Notes under the pieces: model-generated
Told to the model about the DNA's origin: nothing
Database searches by the model: none
The model's input: only the letters and a program-made list of their open reading frames with translations
Program-made: the position numbers and the translations under genes
Shown: positions 47,145 through 59,342 of the stretch, piece by piece
Layout of the letters: the number at the start of each line of letters is the position of its first letter
Position numbering within the stretch: position 1 is the stretch's first letter
From: Branchinecta lynchi
Lineage: Eukaryota > Arthropoda > Branchiopoda > Anostraca > Branchinectidae
DNA: 64,000 nucleotides
Direction of reading: 5' to 3'
Assembly (NCBI GenBank): GCA_023053575.1
Contig: JAKZAP010000013.1
Coordinates: 6,024,001-6,088,000, forward strand

Positions 47145-47396
47145 TTAAATATTCCTTCAGCCCAAGCCGACTGCAAATCATGTTTGACAGTGCAAAACGA
47201 ATACGTCAGATCAAATTTTATTAGCTGTACTTCGGCCCTTCTTACGATACGATACGAGTTTAGGTCAAATAACATAATTGGCAAGGGTCCTCTTCAGGCT
47301 CAAAGCCGCTTAAGTTCAAAAAACGAACTTGTGGAAAGAAGGTCCGGAATATAGCTCTAATAAAATTTCAGCTGACATATCCGTTTTGCACTTTCA
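47145..47396. mobile_element. M-family element, partial
   Basis: ATTCCTTCAGCCCAAGCCGA, ATGTTTGACAGTGCAAAACG and GGCAAGGGTCCTCTTCAGGC occur in family order. The right end GACATATCCGTTTTGCACTT is truncated before the AGTCGGCTTGGGC arm. The segment ACGATACGATACGAGTTTAG at 47234 is an insertion or local duplication. Confidence 0.65.
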
Positions 47397-48342
47397 AATA
47401 ATTCGTTGGTTTTGATTAGGGTATACCGTTCTTATTACGCATGAAACACGAGAGGGGTCGCTCACTCCTCGGTGACTGGTGTACATCAGAAGGATGTTGC
47501 AGTTATGTACGAGACCACGTAACAAGAATTTAGAAAGAACCCAGCAAACTCTGGATATTAGAAAGATCAGCCCAGTACCTTTTTTTAAGATATTCAAACA
47601 TTCTGCGTTGTTGCCTCTAAGTAATAAACTGAAGGAAGAGAGCCATCTTGTGTGACTAGGCAAGAATTTTTCGCATCCCAGGGGGCCATTTGTTAGTGGT
47701 TATTGATCCAATCTACCGGATGTTCCTGATCAAAATTCAAGATCAGATAGTTTTTCGAAAAAGGGTGCTAAGTAATTAAAACGGAAATGGTGTAAAAAGT
47801 GCTGTCAAATACAGTTTTATTTTTGTTAACGTATTACTTACTGTATGATGAATTCACTATTGCATTCTTCATGGCAAATAGATGCCCATCTGGTTTGAGG
47901 GACAAATAAATACAAATGTATACAGAGGGGCAATGGTGCACGCAGATACAATCGAGTACGCACCGCCTGGTCGAATATTCAGTGGATATCATCGGTTTTG
48001 CAGGTACTCCACAATCAGCGCAATCACCAGAAACAGCTCATTTCAGCAAAATAAATTGCTCAGAGCAAATGCGTAAAAACTGGCAGAATTCGGCTTAATA
48101 AGGTATCTCTTCACGGGATAGCAATGTAAGAGGCGGGAAATTACGTTGAGTGCGAAGGATGCGCATTCATCATTCTTTTGGCATCAGCATCATATTTCAA
48201 ATAAAAAAGTTCTGTTGGCATTGGACTTGGATAATTACAACACCAGAACATGTGCAGTCTTGCTTTTTATTCCGCTAACTGAAGTCCGTACAAAACCTGG
48301 ACATACTAGTCCTAATCCAATCTTTAGCCTCTGGCTGACACA

Positions 48343-48370
48343 AACCCACCCTCTCTTGAGAGGGTGGGTT
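48343..48370. repeat. perfect 12-bp hairpin
   Basis: AACCCACCCTCT, a CTTG loop, then AGAGGGTGGGTT: a fully paired stem with high GC in an otherwise AT-rich intron. It may be an element terminus or a chance local palindrome. Confidence 0.6.
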
Positions 48371-48623
48371 GTCACTAGACAAGACTTGATGCATAAAACA
48401 CTCTTATAACCGCTCGTAACATACCAAGTTGACGCGTAAAACTCGTCACCAGACCAAGACTGAAAACTCAAGAACTGGTAGTTCAGCCTAGATAATCGAT
48501 AAATAAGAGAAAGCTATGTAGTAATAATCAATCAATCAATCGATTTTATTTCAACCCTAATAGCACTAGGCTAACGCGGGCAAACACTCACTAACAATAC
48601 AAATAAAACACAAACTAACAAAT

Positions 48624-48795
48624 CAAGACCTGCATTCTTATGACACCCGAAACGCCCTCAACAAAAAGGACTTCTTTTTTAATTAAATTTTTTGCGCCGT
48701 CAATTTGGAATCTACTACCGTTAGATATCCGGAATTCGAATAACCTCATTTCCTTCAACCGAGCAGCGAAAGGTCATTGCAGGAAAATTATTTAG
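48624..48795 (+). pseudogene. LINE reverse-transcriptase C-terminal fragment with frameshift
   Basis: One plus frame reads QDLHSYDTRNALNKKDFFF. After a T/A-rich run the next frame reads RTSFLIKFFAPSIWNLLPLD, then IRNSNNLISFNRAAKGHC and a stop TAG at 48793-48795. HSY.TRN...FF.....SIWN.LP..IR....L..FK is a standard non-LTR C-terminus. One frameshift lies near 48670-48690. A C tract (48812-48834) and a UTR with GCACTACATTTGTGCTTTCC and ATGAAACTGAAACTGAA (to about 49117) follow. The original element is dead. Confidence 0.75.
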
Positions 48796-49125
48796 TCTTA
48801 TCCAACATTAGACCCCCCCCCCCCCCCCCCCCCCCGTTTTTCTTTTCTTTTGTTTTCTTTCTTTCTTTCTCGTTCCTTCTTTCCCTTATTTTCTCTCTCC
48901 TTTTATTTAAAGTTAAAACAAGAGGTTATTTTTTTTTCCTCTCCTTCCTTTTTCTTTAAATAGAATATTCAGTTAGTTGGTTCTGTTTGGTGTTTAAATT
49001 AATATAGGTTATTTCCCTGCCCTATATAAGCACTACATTTGTGCTTTCCTGGCAGGAATCTAAATTGTGTAATTTTTTTGTCTTTAAATATAGTCCAATG
49101 AAACTGAAACTGAATCAATAACAAA

Positions 49126-51198
49126 CAACAGTAACAGTAGCATCAGGAACCCTAATTTGGTGAAGAGTTTCAGGCGTCAATTTGGTGTAGCGTTTCCAGT
49201 TGTATTTAATATGCTAGGATCGCTCAATTCGAAATTCACCTTAACCCATCGAAGCATCGCTTTGGAACAGTAAGGAGCGACAACAGAAGAAAATTATTAG
49301 AAACTTCGAAAGTAAAAGGAACAAAATGTCATTTTCAATTTGTTATACAACATGTATGCAATTTGTAATTTGTTATGCTGACGATCCGCAGCTAGCATTT
49401 GTATAGAATAGAATATATTACTCTAAAAAGCCCGTGGGCCATGGTAACATAAATTTTATAAACTAATTCACTAACTTATAGAACTAACACACTCCTCCCA
49501 TTCTAAAAAATCTCGTGCTATAATGCTATTAATGTAATGTTTATTTTTCACCCATCGTACAGGAAAGAGAAAATGATGGAGTATAAAAAAGAAAGAAAGT
49601 AGAAAAACACAGAAAAAAGATCACACAACAAAGAAAAACAAAAGGCAAATCACTGAGGGAAAAATCACACTTATGAATCACAAAATGTCAAAAAACAATC
49701 CCTTGCCACTCATGGCCGCTCTTACTGCATTTTACTCGTTAATACATATGTATAGGATACATATTAAGGACATACATATGTTATTTATTTATTTGTACCT
49801 GGCCGACACCTAATTTCCCAGAGGTATATCGTTACATTTGATAGCGCTTCGGATAACTCAGCTCATTTCATTCTAGCAGTATTTCGCAGTCAGTTTGAGT
49901 CGTGATAGGTTATTTAACGAACACTGCAGTTTCCACGTGATGCATCAACTCGATTTAATATTCCATGTTATGAGGGAAATCTTCTCAATATCAACAGTGA
50001 TTGCTAATCGTGACTGATACGCCGGTCGACATGCTGATAGCTGGGCGCAAAACATGGAAATACGTTAATCGGTTACGATATTCGGATTATCTCGTTCTGC
50101 GTGGGCTAGATGGCGCGGTCATGCAAATTATCTTTCGGTTTTATCTTCCACTAATCATTCTTTGTGGAGGGATGGTAAACCAAAAGGTAAAGACTACCAT
50201 GAAATATATTGGGTATACAATTTAATATATTCAAGGTAGTAGTTGATGTTATTGCTTGGATTTGGTTTATTTTGGGAAATTACTGAAGAAAAACATTTAC
50301 AGAAAACACCCGGGAGACTTCTGGTAAGCGAGGGGTTGTCCTCTCTCGATTTTGGTGTATGCAAAGTGCAAGTGCATAAGTGCCAGGCCGGTGACGGTAC
50401 TGTTTCCACGTGTCAGAATGTTAAAATCGGCACATTTAGAAGCTTTTTAGATATTTCGAACCATCGAAAGACGAATTGCCTAGTTTTGGCCTGCACCGCT
50501 GGTTTCAGCTGGAGCTGGGTCTGTGTATACCAAGCGCGGAGGAGTGGGCAACCCCTCGATGGTAAGGCAAGCTAGTTGTCACAGTATAAATTCCTTGGTA
50601 TATTTTTAAAAAAAAATGAGCAGAAAATTTATGTTACGACCGATCGCGTGTTGTTTCTTCCGGAAAGGTAACAAAAGTATGACAACATTTAACACAAGGA
50701 TGGGTATCGTATATTAGTTGGTGTCAAACTTGACTTAGACGTCATTAATGCTACGCCTCTACGGACTAATAAAGCAGAAAGGACAAAACAAATTCTTAAA
50801 TAAAAGAAGCAGAAAGGGGAAAATAAACTCTTCCTGCTCTACTTTGCAAAGGATTTCATTCTCTTAAAAATACTTGCTAAAATAGATGAATGGAAATAGC
50901 ACATTTCTTCCAAATTTCTGCTGTTAACCCTTTTTTGGTTCTCGGCGGCTCTTGCGTCATGGCAGCACCCGTTTCTTCGGTAAATTAAACTTATTTTGAA
51001 TGTAAACTGCTCTGAAACGCAAACCTTGCCAAACTAAGAGTATAACGTAAAGTGGAAGGTAGAACTTGAAAGGAAAGCTCTTCGGTGAAGGTTAGGATAC
51101 TAAAAGCGTATCGACAAGTATTTCATACCTTTGATACTCTAAGGGTTCTTAATACACACCAAACCAAGCTAACATGAGGCAAACAAAGCTTCACTAAC
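49126..51198 (-). other. Gli intron 1, segment next to the finger-1 donor
   Basis: No exon is recognised. 49405-49560 is a LINE-like 3' end on minus with an ATTCTATTCTA tail. The plus frame 50243-50575 (110 residues, from the ORF around ATGTTATTGCTTGG) has no domain I know, and its status is open. The donor of intron 1 is GTTAGTGAAG at 51198. Confidence 0.45.
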
Positions 51199-51429
51199 CT
51201 TTACTAGTTCATCTTGCGATGAAAACTCAATGGAACAATCCCGCCAATGACAGTGGGTCTCCACGAAATCTCCCGGTTCGTCACCCGCTCCTTCTCCCCC
51301 TTCGTCATCTACTTCGCCCGATCCGGTTGTCGTAGATGTCGCCTCCCGTTTAACCTTGAAATTTCGACTTCGCTCCTCGTCAACTGTGCTAGAAACCGGG
51401 TTGGGCGATTCTTTCGGGATTGGCTCAGA
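51199..51429 (-). CDS. Gli exon: most of zinc finger 1 (first exon visible)
   Basis: 77 residues (visible 1-77), phase 0. The acceptor is CTTTTTTTTCAG|TCTGAG and the donor GTAAAG|GTTAGT. An acidic, S/P-rich lead (SEPIPKESPNPVSSTVDEER, then GEVDDEGGEGAGDEPGDFVE) precedes finger 1, THCHWRDCSIEFSSQDELVK. CHW..C..EF..Q..LV is unique to the GLI family. The histidines of finger 1 lie in the next exon. The upstream exons (start codon, SYGH-type SuFu motif, repressor region) are not seen in the remaining 12.5 kb. Confidence 0.95.
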
Positions 51430-53084
51430 CTGAAAAAAAAGGCCGGCTATCAACCTCAGACCGTAACCTCCTCGGCCAATTTCTTCAGCAGAAATTTCTT
51501 GCTAAATTGACATCTGACGCATAGAGCTAACCCTTATCTATTTCTCATTTTTACAATATATTATTGTGATTAGTAACCCCCAAGGTGAACAATTACCAAA
51601 ATTAAAATCCTAAGATAATATTAAGTAAAGAGGTGGGATGTTCTACAAGGGAAATGATTCCTTTTTTTCATCTACTTCATTTGCTTTCCACTCTTCGTGT
51701 GTATTTCGTGAGATAATAAACGGCAATCTAAAAAAAATATATAAGTATTTTTCCAGGAAAGTAGTTTGACAACATTTAAAGGACCCGTCGTGTCGATAGT
51801 GCCAACCAACCTACTTCCGTCATTGCATTCATTATTCTTAAGCCCAGAGACCCAAATTTCATATTTTACATCGACAGGAATCTGTCGGTCGCCGCATTTT
51901 CTCCACATCACGGTCTTGTCCGTTTGTTTGAAGTGTAATCTGTTCGATGTGTAAAGTTCTATCCTAATTTTAAGTTGTGTTTCTTTCTTTTTTTATGTAC
52001 TCCACTATTTCTATTTTATAGAAGTGGGTAAATAAAAATATTCATTCATTCATTCAGTCATTATAAGCCCGCTGACGATACCTGACTAATCTTTCACTTG
52101 CCGTGATTCATATTTTCGATTAGCATTAGGCTTCCATGATTTTGATACGTAAAACCGGTTATCCGAATTCTGCCAACTTTTTGCTAGAAATCAATGGATT
52201 TGGGAAAAGGCTTAAAACAGCCAAAGCCGTGGATAATTTATTAAAAGCAGAGTCTAGTTTTAAAGTATTCAAATAGTTTTGTAAACTGAAACATAAATAG
52301 TAAATAATGCGAGGTGTGCTTTAGCGTGAAACGGTTGGGGGGAGGGCAAATCCAGCATATACCAATCTCCTATGTGTGTCTCAACGTCTGTATGTCTCAG
52401 GCATTGCCTTGCGCTTCCCAATTATTTATATCCATCCTTGATACTTAGCTATTTTTAAACATTATTATGCAAATGATATTTGTATCAAGTACCAACTAAC
52501 TACACGAGATTTCACCACGGTTAGTTAATAAATAACAGCCACCCATGTTAGAATTACAACGTGATATTATCGCTGAGCTTCTAATTTTCTACGCTACAAA
52601 AAAAAAGTGTGTCCGAAAACGGAATAAGAGCCGGTTCAGAGTCTTGCTGCATATTTCACAGCAATTAACTTTAAATTTAGACATTGAAATCATCATCGTC
52701 ATTCAATATAACTGCGCAGCTTGGTTCTCTGCAAATAGGAAGCCGACAAGGTAGAGGTGATTAATACCTTTAAATAGAAACCTAAGGAGAGCTGTACAGA
52801 AGGCCGTAAGCAGACCTGATCCCTCCCTCCCTGAAAATACAAATCGTTGAGTCAAGGACAAGGTCCGACCTGAGAGGAGACCCTCCCCCCCCCCATTAAT
52901 CCCCGATACGGCCCTGGCTGTAGGCCTTCCGAAAAGGGACCAACGGTCTTCAATCAGCATGACTTCTCCACGGCCTTCTTCCTCTTTTATGAGCTTCTTC
53001 TATGTGCGCTAGGTGACGCAAAGCCACGACAAAAATATGTGATGGTCATCAGGGCGAAGTTTAACAAAAGAAGAATTTTGGAAC
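51430..53084 (-). other. intron upstream of the finger-1 exon, no exon recognised
   Basis: 51776-52320 is the second copy of the AAAGGACCCGT repeat at 35456. A CATT-rich (ATTC)n tail lies at 52041-52062, preceded by a UTR-like segment. No Gli-like exon could be read on minus. Confidence 0.5.
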
Positions 53085-53354
53085 TTATAATAAATTTAAA
53101 TCTTGTCGATGAACCTCGGTTACACAAATAACGGAAGAACCAAGCATTTGGGCCGCTGTCTCAAGTTCAGTTAATTTTTCTAGGTTTAAACTTTCCGCAT
53201 TGCTGTAGAGGAAGGAAGGAAACACGTAACGCTTATCATTAAATTCACGTGATGTCGCTGTATTTTTAAATTTCTTGCCTCCCACCGATCCCGGGGCAGC
53301 ATCATGGGGAAGTCTCTGCGTCCGTTTTTTTCCGAAAGGAAAATCGGGAAACAC
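53085..53354 (-). pseudogene. LINE endonuclease N-terminal fragment
   Basis: The minus frame contains FPSFLYSNAESLNLEKLTEL followed by ETAAQMLGSSVICVTEVHR. The pattern YSNA.SL..K..EL......VI.ITE is the start of the APE-type endonuclease of CR1/L2-like non-LTR elements. The frame ends soon after, so only the 5' part is present. It cannot belong to the same copy as 53851-54147 in collinear order, because it lies downstream of that copy's 3' end. Confidence 0.65.
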
Positions 53355-53507
53355 AACTAAAGGAGTCTGCCCCGCGTATGTGTCCTATACGTGTCTGAGT
53401 GTCACGGAAGCATAAGGGTGTGCCGAATGTTCGATCGACAAGTTGGAACTTGCGGAAACGCCGTTTTATTTATTTTTTTGGCGGGTAATTTCTTGGAAAT
53501 AATAATA

Positions 53508-53592
53508 AAAATCAGGCTTATGCCCCTGTACCCCTGTAAAAATCAGGCTTATGCCCCTGTACCCCTGTAAAAATCAGGCTTATGCCCCTGTA
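53508..53592. repeat. 31-base minisatellite, nearly three units
   Basis: The unit AATCAGGCTTATGCCCCTGT then ACCCCTGTAAA starts at 53511, 53542 and 53573. The copies are essentially identical, implying recent slippage or duplication. Confidence 0.9.
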
Positions 53593-53739
53593 GTTCTATC
53601 TGTTTGGAATAGTTTTCTTCACAAACAGTTTTTCAACTTATTGCTCCAAGGGATAATGTATAGTATATCCATTGTCATTATCAAGCCTACAACAGGACCC
53701 CCCCCCCCCTTTAATTATTCCATGTATTTGCAAATTTCT

Positions 53740-54147
53740 TTATTTATTTATTTAATCTATTAAAACGGCCAGCTTGGGCCATACTAAACAACTAACAATG
53801 AATATTAACAACTAACAATGGGGGTGGGCAAAAATATAAAAAACAATAATCTACCCAACATCAAATGCTGAATACAGCTCACGGTTCCATGCCATCCACA
53901 CAGGTAACGATAGCCGCATGTTTGGGCCCGAGAGAATCACAAGGAGTGGATTGCTAGACCGAAGGATCCGGGTCTGAAGAGAGAAGATAGACCGACGCCC
54001 GAGTTCCCCAAAAGCAGGAAGACCCTCACCAACAAACATCCCAGAAGCACTACAGTTCCAAGGTAGACCATGTAGCCACCGGAATGAATTGTTATAAAGA
54101 TCCCGAAAAGCATTCTCCCATTTCACAGATGGGTTAGTGACAAACAA
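53740..54147 (-). pseudogene. LINE reverse-transcriptase C-terminus and 3' end
   Basis: Coding part 54147-53851: VKWENAFRDLYNNSFRWLHG, LPWNCSASGMFVGEGLPAFG and RRSIFSLQTRILRSSNPLL. RLhgLP..CSASGMF......F..L.R..I.S...R...S.N is diagnostic of the C-terminal region of many non-LTR polyproteins. The frame stays open upstream for at least ten codons (FQGLLYSTVLFVT). About 100 bases of UTR end in AAATAAATAAATAAA (minus), near 53760-53735. It is 5'-truncated. Confidence 0.75.
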
Positions 54148-54190
54148 TACAGTGGAGTACAGTAAGCCCTGAAAAGGAAAGTTTTAACTG

Positions 54191-55945
54191 AAATACTACA
54201 TCCTGCAGATCTTGAGACTAAACTCTCGGACGGAATTATCCCGTGAAGAACCCGAAAACGAACAACTCAGAGAAGAACAACGGTCCGAAGGAGCTGCAAG
54301 GCAGTCCCTCCCACTTTTCTTTAACTTTTTTCTTCCCAAATATGACATGTTGATTCCCTTCATTCAAAAGCCAAAGTAAAAAAGCAAAAGGCATTTCCCC
54401 AAAACAGATGACAGCTACAGTTTCTTTAGATACTGTTCTGAAAACGTTGAAGAATGTAAGCGACTGACAGACTGCTGACCAAAGGAAAACGTGCCATTCT
54501 CTCTTGGCAGGGTTCTGAGCCGTCAGAAACTTGGTGCTAAATTCCAGCAAGCTGTCAGACAAAGAGAAGTCATCATGTTTGAATAAGAAGGGAATCTAGC
54601 ACTAAGTGCCAGAAAGGGCCCATGTATGCTGTTTATCAACCAAAAAGGGCCTTCCTCGGTTTCCGTCGGGTTGTGCACAGCTACGACAAAATGCAGATCG
54701 TGTTCTGCACTCTCTATTTTCGTCAGATAGGAAATCCGGATTAAAAATCAAGACGAATAAAACTAAAACAGTTTAACGTAAGGTAAGGTGAGGTAGAATA
54801 TTCTTAAAGCACAACTCTTACTAGAAATGATAATTTCCCCATGAAACGATTCAGAAAAATGTTTTCCGAAAATACCATTACTTTACATCTGAAATAGCGA
54901 ATGCTAGACGTTTGAAAACTGAACGCGCCGTGGTTAAAAAGTTGGAAAAATAAGCAGACAAAAGAAGTCAAAAACAGAAGATTCTGGCAAACTTTCCGTT
55001 ATGTGACGGGCAAAACTCGGCACATCTGTAAAAACACTAAAAGTTCGTAGGCACAAAACGAAACAATGGAGAAATGTCGGGATTTTAGAAGCTTGTGATT
55101 GTACATGGGAGCTAGGTATATTATAAAAGGTAGAATATGTAAGAGAGGTTCTTTAAAACCTTGATTTGATTAAAGTTTAACCGAAAGGGCTGGGACAGGG
55201 CAATCTAGTTAGTTACCCATCACTTATTCACCTGAAGAGACTCCAAGACCCGATGAAAATCCGTTACGTCGTTGCTTCGCTATTCAGGAATAATAGATAC
55301 TCATACAGAGGAATTTCCCTGTCGGATTTCTGGTACCTCTATACGCTTGTACCTGTGTTTTATGCTTGATGAAAACCATAAAGGAAAAATAAGTGTTCAT
55401 GCAGATAGCTACCTTCCACGAGCTGATCGCTGGTCACTGAAAAGCCGCGTTTATATTGATATTCAAATTTTCCGCGTCATAGTGGAATTTTTCTTTGTGA
55501 GGACGGCCGTAGATATTCTGAACGTCATTCTAGAGCAAATAGTGAAACAAAACCAAAAAATACCCCAACACAAGCCAAATAATGCAGTGATACAAAAACG
55601 AGTTTGCTTTTCATTTAAACTTTAAACAGGAAAACGAAGTACAATTATCGTACCAAAACATGTGTACCTCAACGTCAAACCTGACAGTGGCCAAACTGAC
55701 ACTGAATAAAGGATGACTGTCTTTTTTTATTGGTTTTTCAGTTACAACTTTTCTTAGGTCTTTTCTTAGGTCAATGTTACTTGATCTCTTGTGAAGTGAC
55801 AAATGGATAACAGCAAACCATTGAATAATACATTCGGTAGGTACAACAAATGACCGATTTGCATTTTCGTGGCCAAATAGACCAACACGAAATGTCATAC
55901 TGGGTGAGAAATTTAGGAGTATTTATGGCAGATACACACTGGAAG
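54191..55945. other. gene-free stretch
   Basis: No exon is recognised on either strand. Minus frame 54236-54562 (108 residues) has no domain. 55190-55500 matches 21600-21860 in inverse and is a repeat. The plus frame 55272-55625 covers it and is therefore not treated as a gene. Confidence 0.45.
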
Positions 55946-56225
55946 CAGAGGCGTTACTGGCCGAAATGTTTGGGGGGGGGACGAGGCATTTACCGACTGG
56001 CTGGTAATCTTTGCCGACTTTTTCTGCAGAAAAAAACAACTGTTTCCAACAACAAAAATGACATTTTGGAAAAAAAATCGACTGATTTTCAGAAAAACCG
56101 ACTGTTTTCATGAAAAAACAAACTGCTTTGACGAAAAATCGCCGCCGTTCGCGCTGCCTCGGTTATTTTTTACCGACTGGCAGACAGCATTGGAGGCCCC
56201 CCCCCCCTCAGTCGTGACGCCCCTG
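55946..56225. mobile_element. hAT-like family A copy 4, perfect target duplication
   Basis: CAGAGGCGTTACTGGCC to GTCGTGACGCCCCTG, 280 bases, with a perfect 8-bp duplication ACTGGAAG at 55938-55945 and 56226-56233. The interior again holds CCGACTGGCTGGTAA and TTTTCAGAAAAACCGACTG. It is the best-defined copy and fixes the family ends as CAGAGGCG/CGCCCCTG. Confidence 0.9.
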
Positions 56226-58667
56226 ACTGGAAGATATACTTGAATCAACTTTGAATTATACATCTTACTTAAGGAATTAGTGAAACTTAAATACGCAAAT
56301 ACTGTTTGAGAATTCGCAAAGTCGCAGCAGATACAGTCTGCATTCCAATAGTCTAACATGTGTGATTCCTTCAACAACCCGTCCAGCTGTTTTCAGCCTC
56401 GCTCGGGACCCTTGGTTTTGACGAGAAACAAGAAAAAACTTGCATAACCGGTATTCCTGACCAATGAGCTCCTTAAATGAGCGCAATGCAGCTAGGGTGA
56501 ATAAAATAACACAGGACAAAATCATGGAAACTAAAATGGATGGAACGATTAGAGACGAAGGGTGAATCGCTAATTTCGGCCAGACAAGAAATATAGGGTT
56601 TCTCACTATTCTCAGTGACGGTTTGATAAAAAGTCTATCTGGATTGCCTCTCCCGCCCTTTTGCCAAGATCGATAATTCTTCCATTATTTTTAAGTAAAT
56701 CATTGTTACCAACAACGTTGCCAAAAATCACTGAAACGCTAGCATTCTGTGTTAACATGAAAGTCCAAAAATAAACTCACGTCCGAGGAGGCTGGAAACT
56801 CAAAATCAAAATAAACAAAGAATATCTCTTTGTAGACGAAAAATACAAATCAAACTCGGAACAGATTTGTGCTACTCTTCTTTTAAACGTTGGTATTTTG
56901 GGCGAAGAAAAATAAAGACTGCGAGGTATGTATAATAATGAATGAGTTGCAGACTCTGCCGGAACTTCTAAGTTCGAACGTTCCCGAAGTGAAGGATTTT
57001 GAGTAGATCTGAAAATGTCGAGAAATACAAATCAAACTTGTAACAGGTACGAAACGGTAGTTCATACCTTGGTAAGGCTGGGAAGTACGTATGTGTAAAA
57101 CTGAATGAACTGCAGACACTGCCGGAACTTCTAAGCGGATCATGAGGGATTTCGAGAGGATCTAAAAATATTTTTTATCGACGGATTCCGGCTGAACCAT
57201 CGACTTGGCAGGTTCGAAAACATAATGTTGGTCATATGTTTAATTGAAAACTTGAATGGTACTTTTAACACTGGAACGGAAGACCAATTTATGTTACTAA
57301 ATGAAATTCGAACCAGGCTTTCGGACTAGCGAACCCGAAAACTGGGGGGGGGGGGGAGAAGGTAAAAGGATCAAAGCGCCGCCAGAACCTGTCGATAAGA
57401 TAAAAGCATAGGCAAAAAAGGAAATATTTAGTTTATTAGCTTTTAGGCCGGCGCTGGTTAATGAGCGTTTAGATAAACAGACAGGTTGATTTGCTAAGCA
57501 GCCCGCGAAACAGCAGAACGATTCAATTCAATTCACCCAAAAAAGTGACTCGATTCACGACTCAAAACGATTCAAGGAGAAATTGCGGAAGTTTTCAAAC
57601 TGCATGGTGTTCCTAGTAGAAAGTACAGGTTAAAATCAGGACTTCTGTGCACCCGACAATGGGTCGTCTTGTTTTGTCACCTCTGTGGCTTCCCCGTCCT
57701 CATCGAGGTTGATAAACAACACAAACATTTCTTGTAGACATCTGGTTATATCTAGAAAGCCAACATCTTAGATGCAAGAAAGGCTTCGAAAGTACAAGTA
57801 CACACGCTATATAGTAACAAAAGAGGCAATTTGAGGTTGCCCACTCTGGTTTCAATTCAGATTTTGAGAATGTTTGCCTGTTCGTGGCCTAGCAGAAGCA
57901 AGTTGCGATTTTTCGAAATACTAGTAAATATACCCTTAGAATAACCTCAATCCTGGAAATGTACAACATTTCTAAAACGGCCGTCTATAGTCAGACCCAT
58001 ATAAGAGCTATAAATCCTCCAAAATATTTATGAACTGACCTTTAAATGGCGGATGAGATTTGATGTCGAACCGACGCGATATCCTACAGTCACTCCGCCA
58101 CAATTCAAGCACTTCGACGAAAGGTTTTCACCCTTCTTCAGAGAAACTGAATTGTCAGGTTTGGTAAAATGCTTGTGAACTTTTGACATGTTAATTTTTA
58201 ACCATGAGTAGTTAGCAGAATGACTTCAGTAACCATTGTCGCATGCATTTATACCTCTCTGTTTCCTCCAGTGGATTAAAAAGACTAGACATTACACGGA
58301 AGAAATTGCAGAACCAGTAATTTGTAAGCAATTATGCTGCAAATGTGAGCTGTACATCCGATAGGGAAACCGATTTCGATCCATTTTAAATATTGCAATT
58401 TATTCATTTTTTAGGCTGAATCGCACTGCGATTCGACGGAAAAAAAGGGATTACGATTCACTCAAAGATTCAACGGGAGAAACAAATTATGATTACGATT
58501 CGATTCACGATTATTCAGAAAACCCTGAATTGAATCGCAATTCAGCGAATTTCATGCACAACCCTGGTTTCAGGTACGACCAAACTAGGAAGCCTAGGTG
58601 ACCCACCCTTGGAACGGGCCTGGCTAGAAGCCAAGATTATTACTTATCAAAAAATTTAAACATACCC
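56226..58667. other. gene-free stretch
   Basis: No exon is recognised. 56885-57170 carries a diverged internal direct repeat (GAAATACAAATCAAACT, ACTTCTAAG, GCCGGAACTTCTAAG). A G tract is at 57344-57356. CGATTC-rich text at 57525-57580 and 58420-58565 (GATTCACGA, GAATCG) makes a loose inverted pair. Nothing coding is seen. Confidence 0.45.
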
Positions 58668-59026
58668 TTAAAGGACCCCTCGCACTATTTACTCTTCAAC
58701 TTAAAATATTTTAAAATATTATAATACTTTAACACTATGCTGTGCTTTTCAACAAATGTTTTAAGCCTTTTTCGAGACCCATTGACTTGTAGCGCAAGCA
58801 GGGAAACAATTTTCATAACCGGCTGATGGAAAAACTTCCCGCAGACAACCGTCGACAGCGTGATACACAAGGAAGGTATCACAACACGGCAAGTGAGAAA
58901 ATCAGCGTGGTTTTGTTAGAGGGTTTAGAGTGTACCGTACGAAGTTGGGGTCTCCATTTTTATAAATATATGGAGTGATTATGGAAGTAGACTGCATTAG
59001 TATTAAAGGTAAGACAGGTCCTTTAA
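58668..59026. mobile_element. TTAA-flanked miniature element, copy 2
   Basis: TTAAAGGACC to GGTCCTTTAA, with internal text collinear with 18223-18615. It is 34 bases shorter than that copy. It is non-coding. Confidence 0.75.
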
Positions 59027-59342
59027 GAAATTTCGCTGCTGAGAGCACAGTTCGAGAGCAGACGAAAATTAAAAAAATCGAAAAATAAGTTCAACATACC
59101 GAATCACACCCAGTCAAATAATCGAACATCTATCGAGAGCAAGGTCAAGGCACTGTCACGATTAAACATAATTAACTATATACAACAAAAACAGAGGTAG
59201 AAAAAGATGCCGATGTAGTAAATATAATGTGTGAAAAAGCTGGGAGTAGTTGTGATTGTTGTCTTGTCTATCTAGTTGGAACTTGTCTATTTAATTTTTA
59301 AGTTTGTTTGCTGATTTCCCAAGGTTAGAGTAAATACCAAAA

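Noticed and set aside
59071..59100. Ten-codon minus exon (MFDYLTGCDS) with splice-like edges as a Gli first exon
   Set aside because: It is too short to be convincing, and GLI proteins have no matching start; the flanking AG and GT are common by chance.
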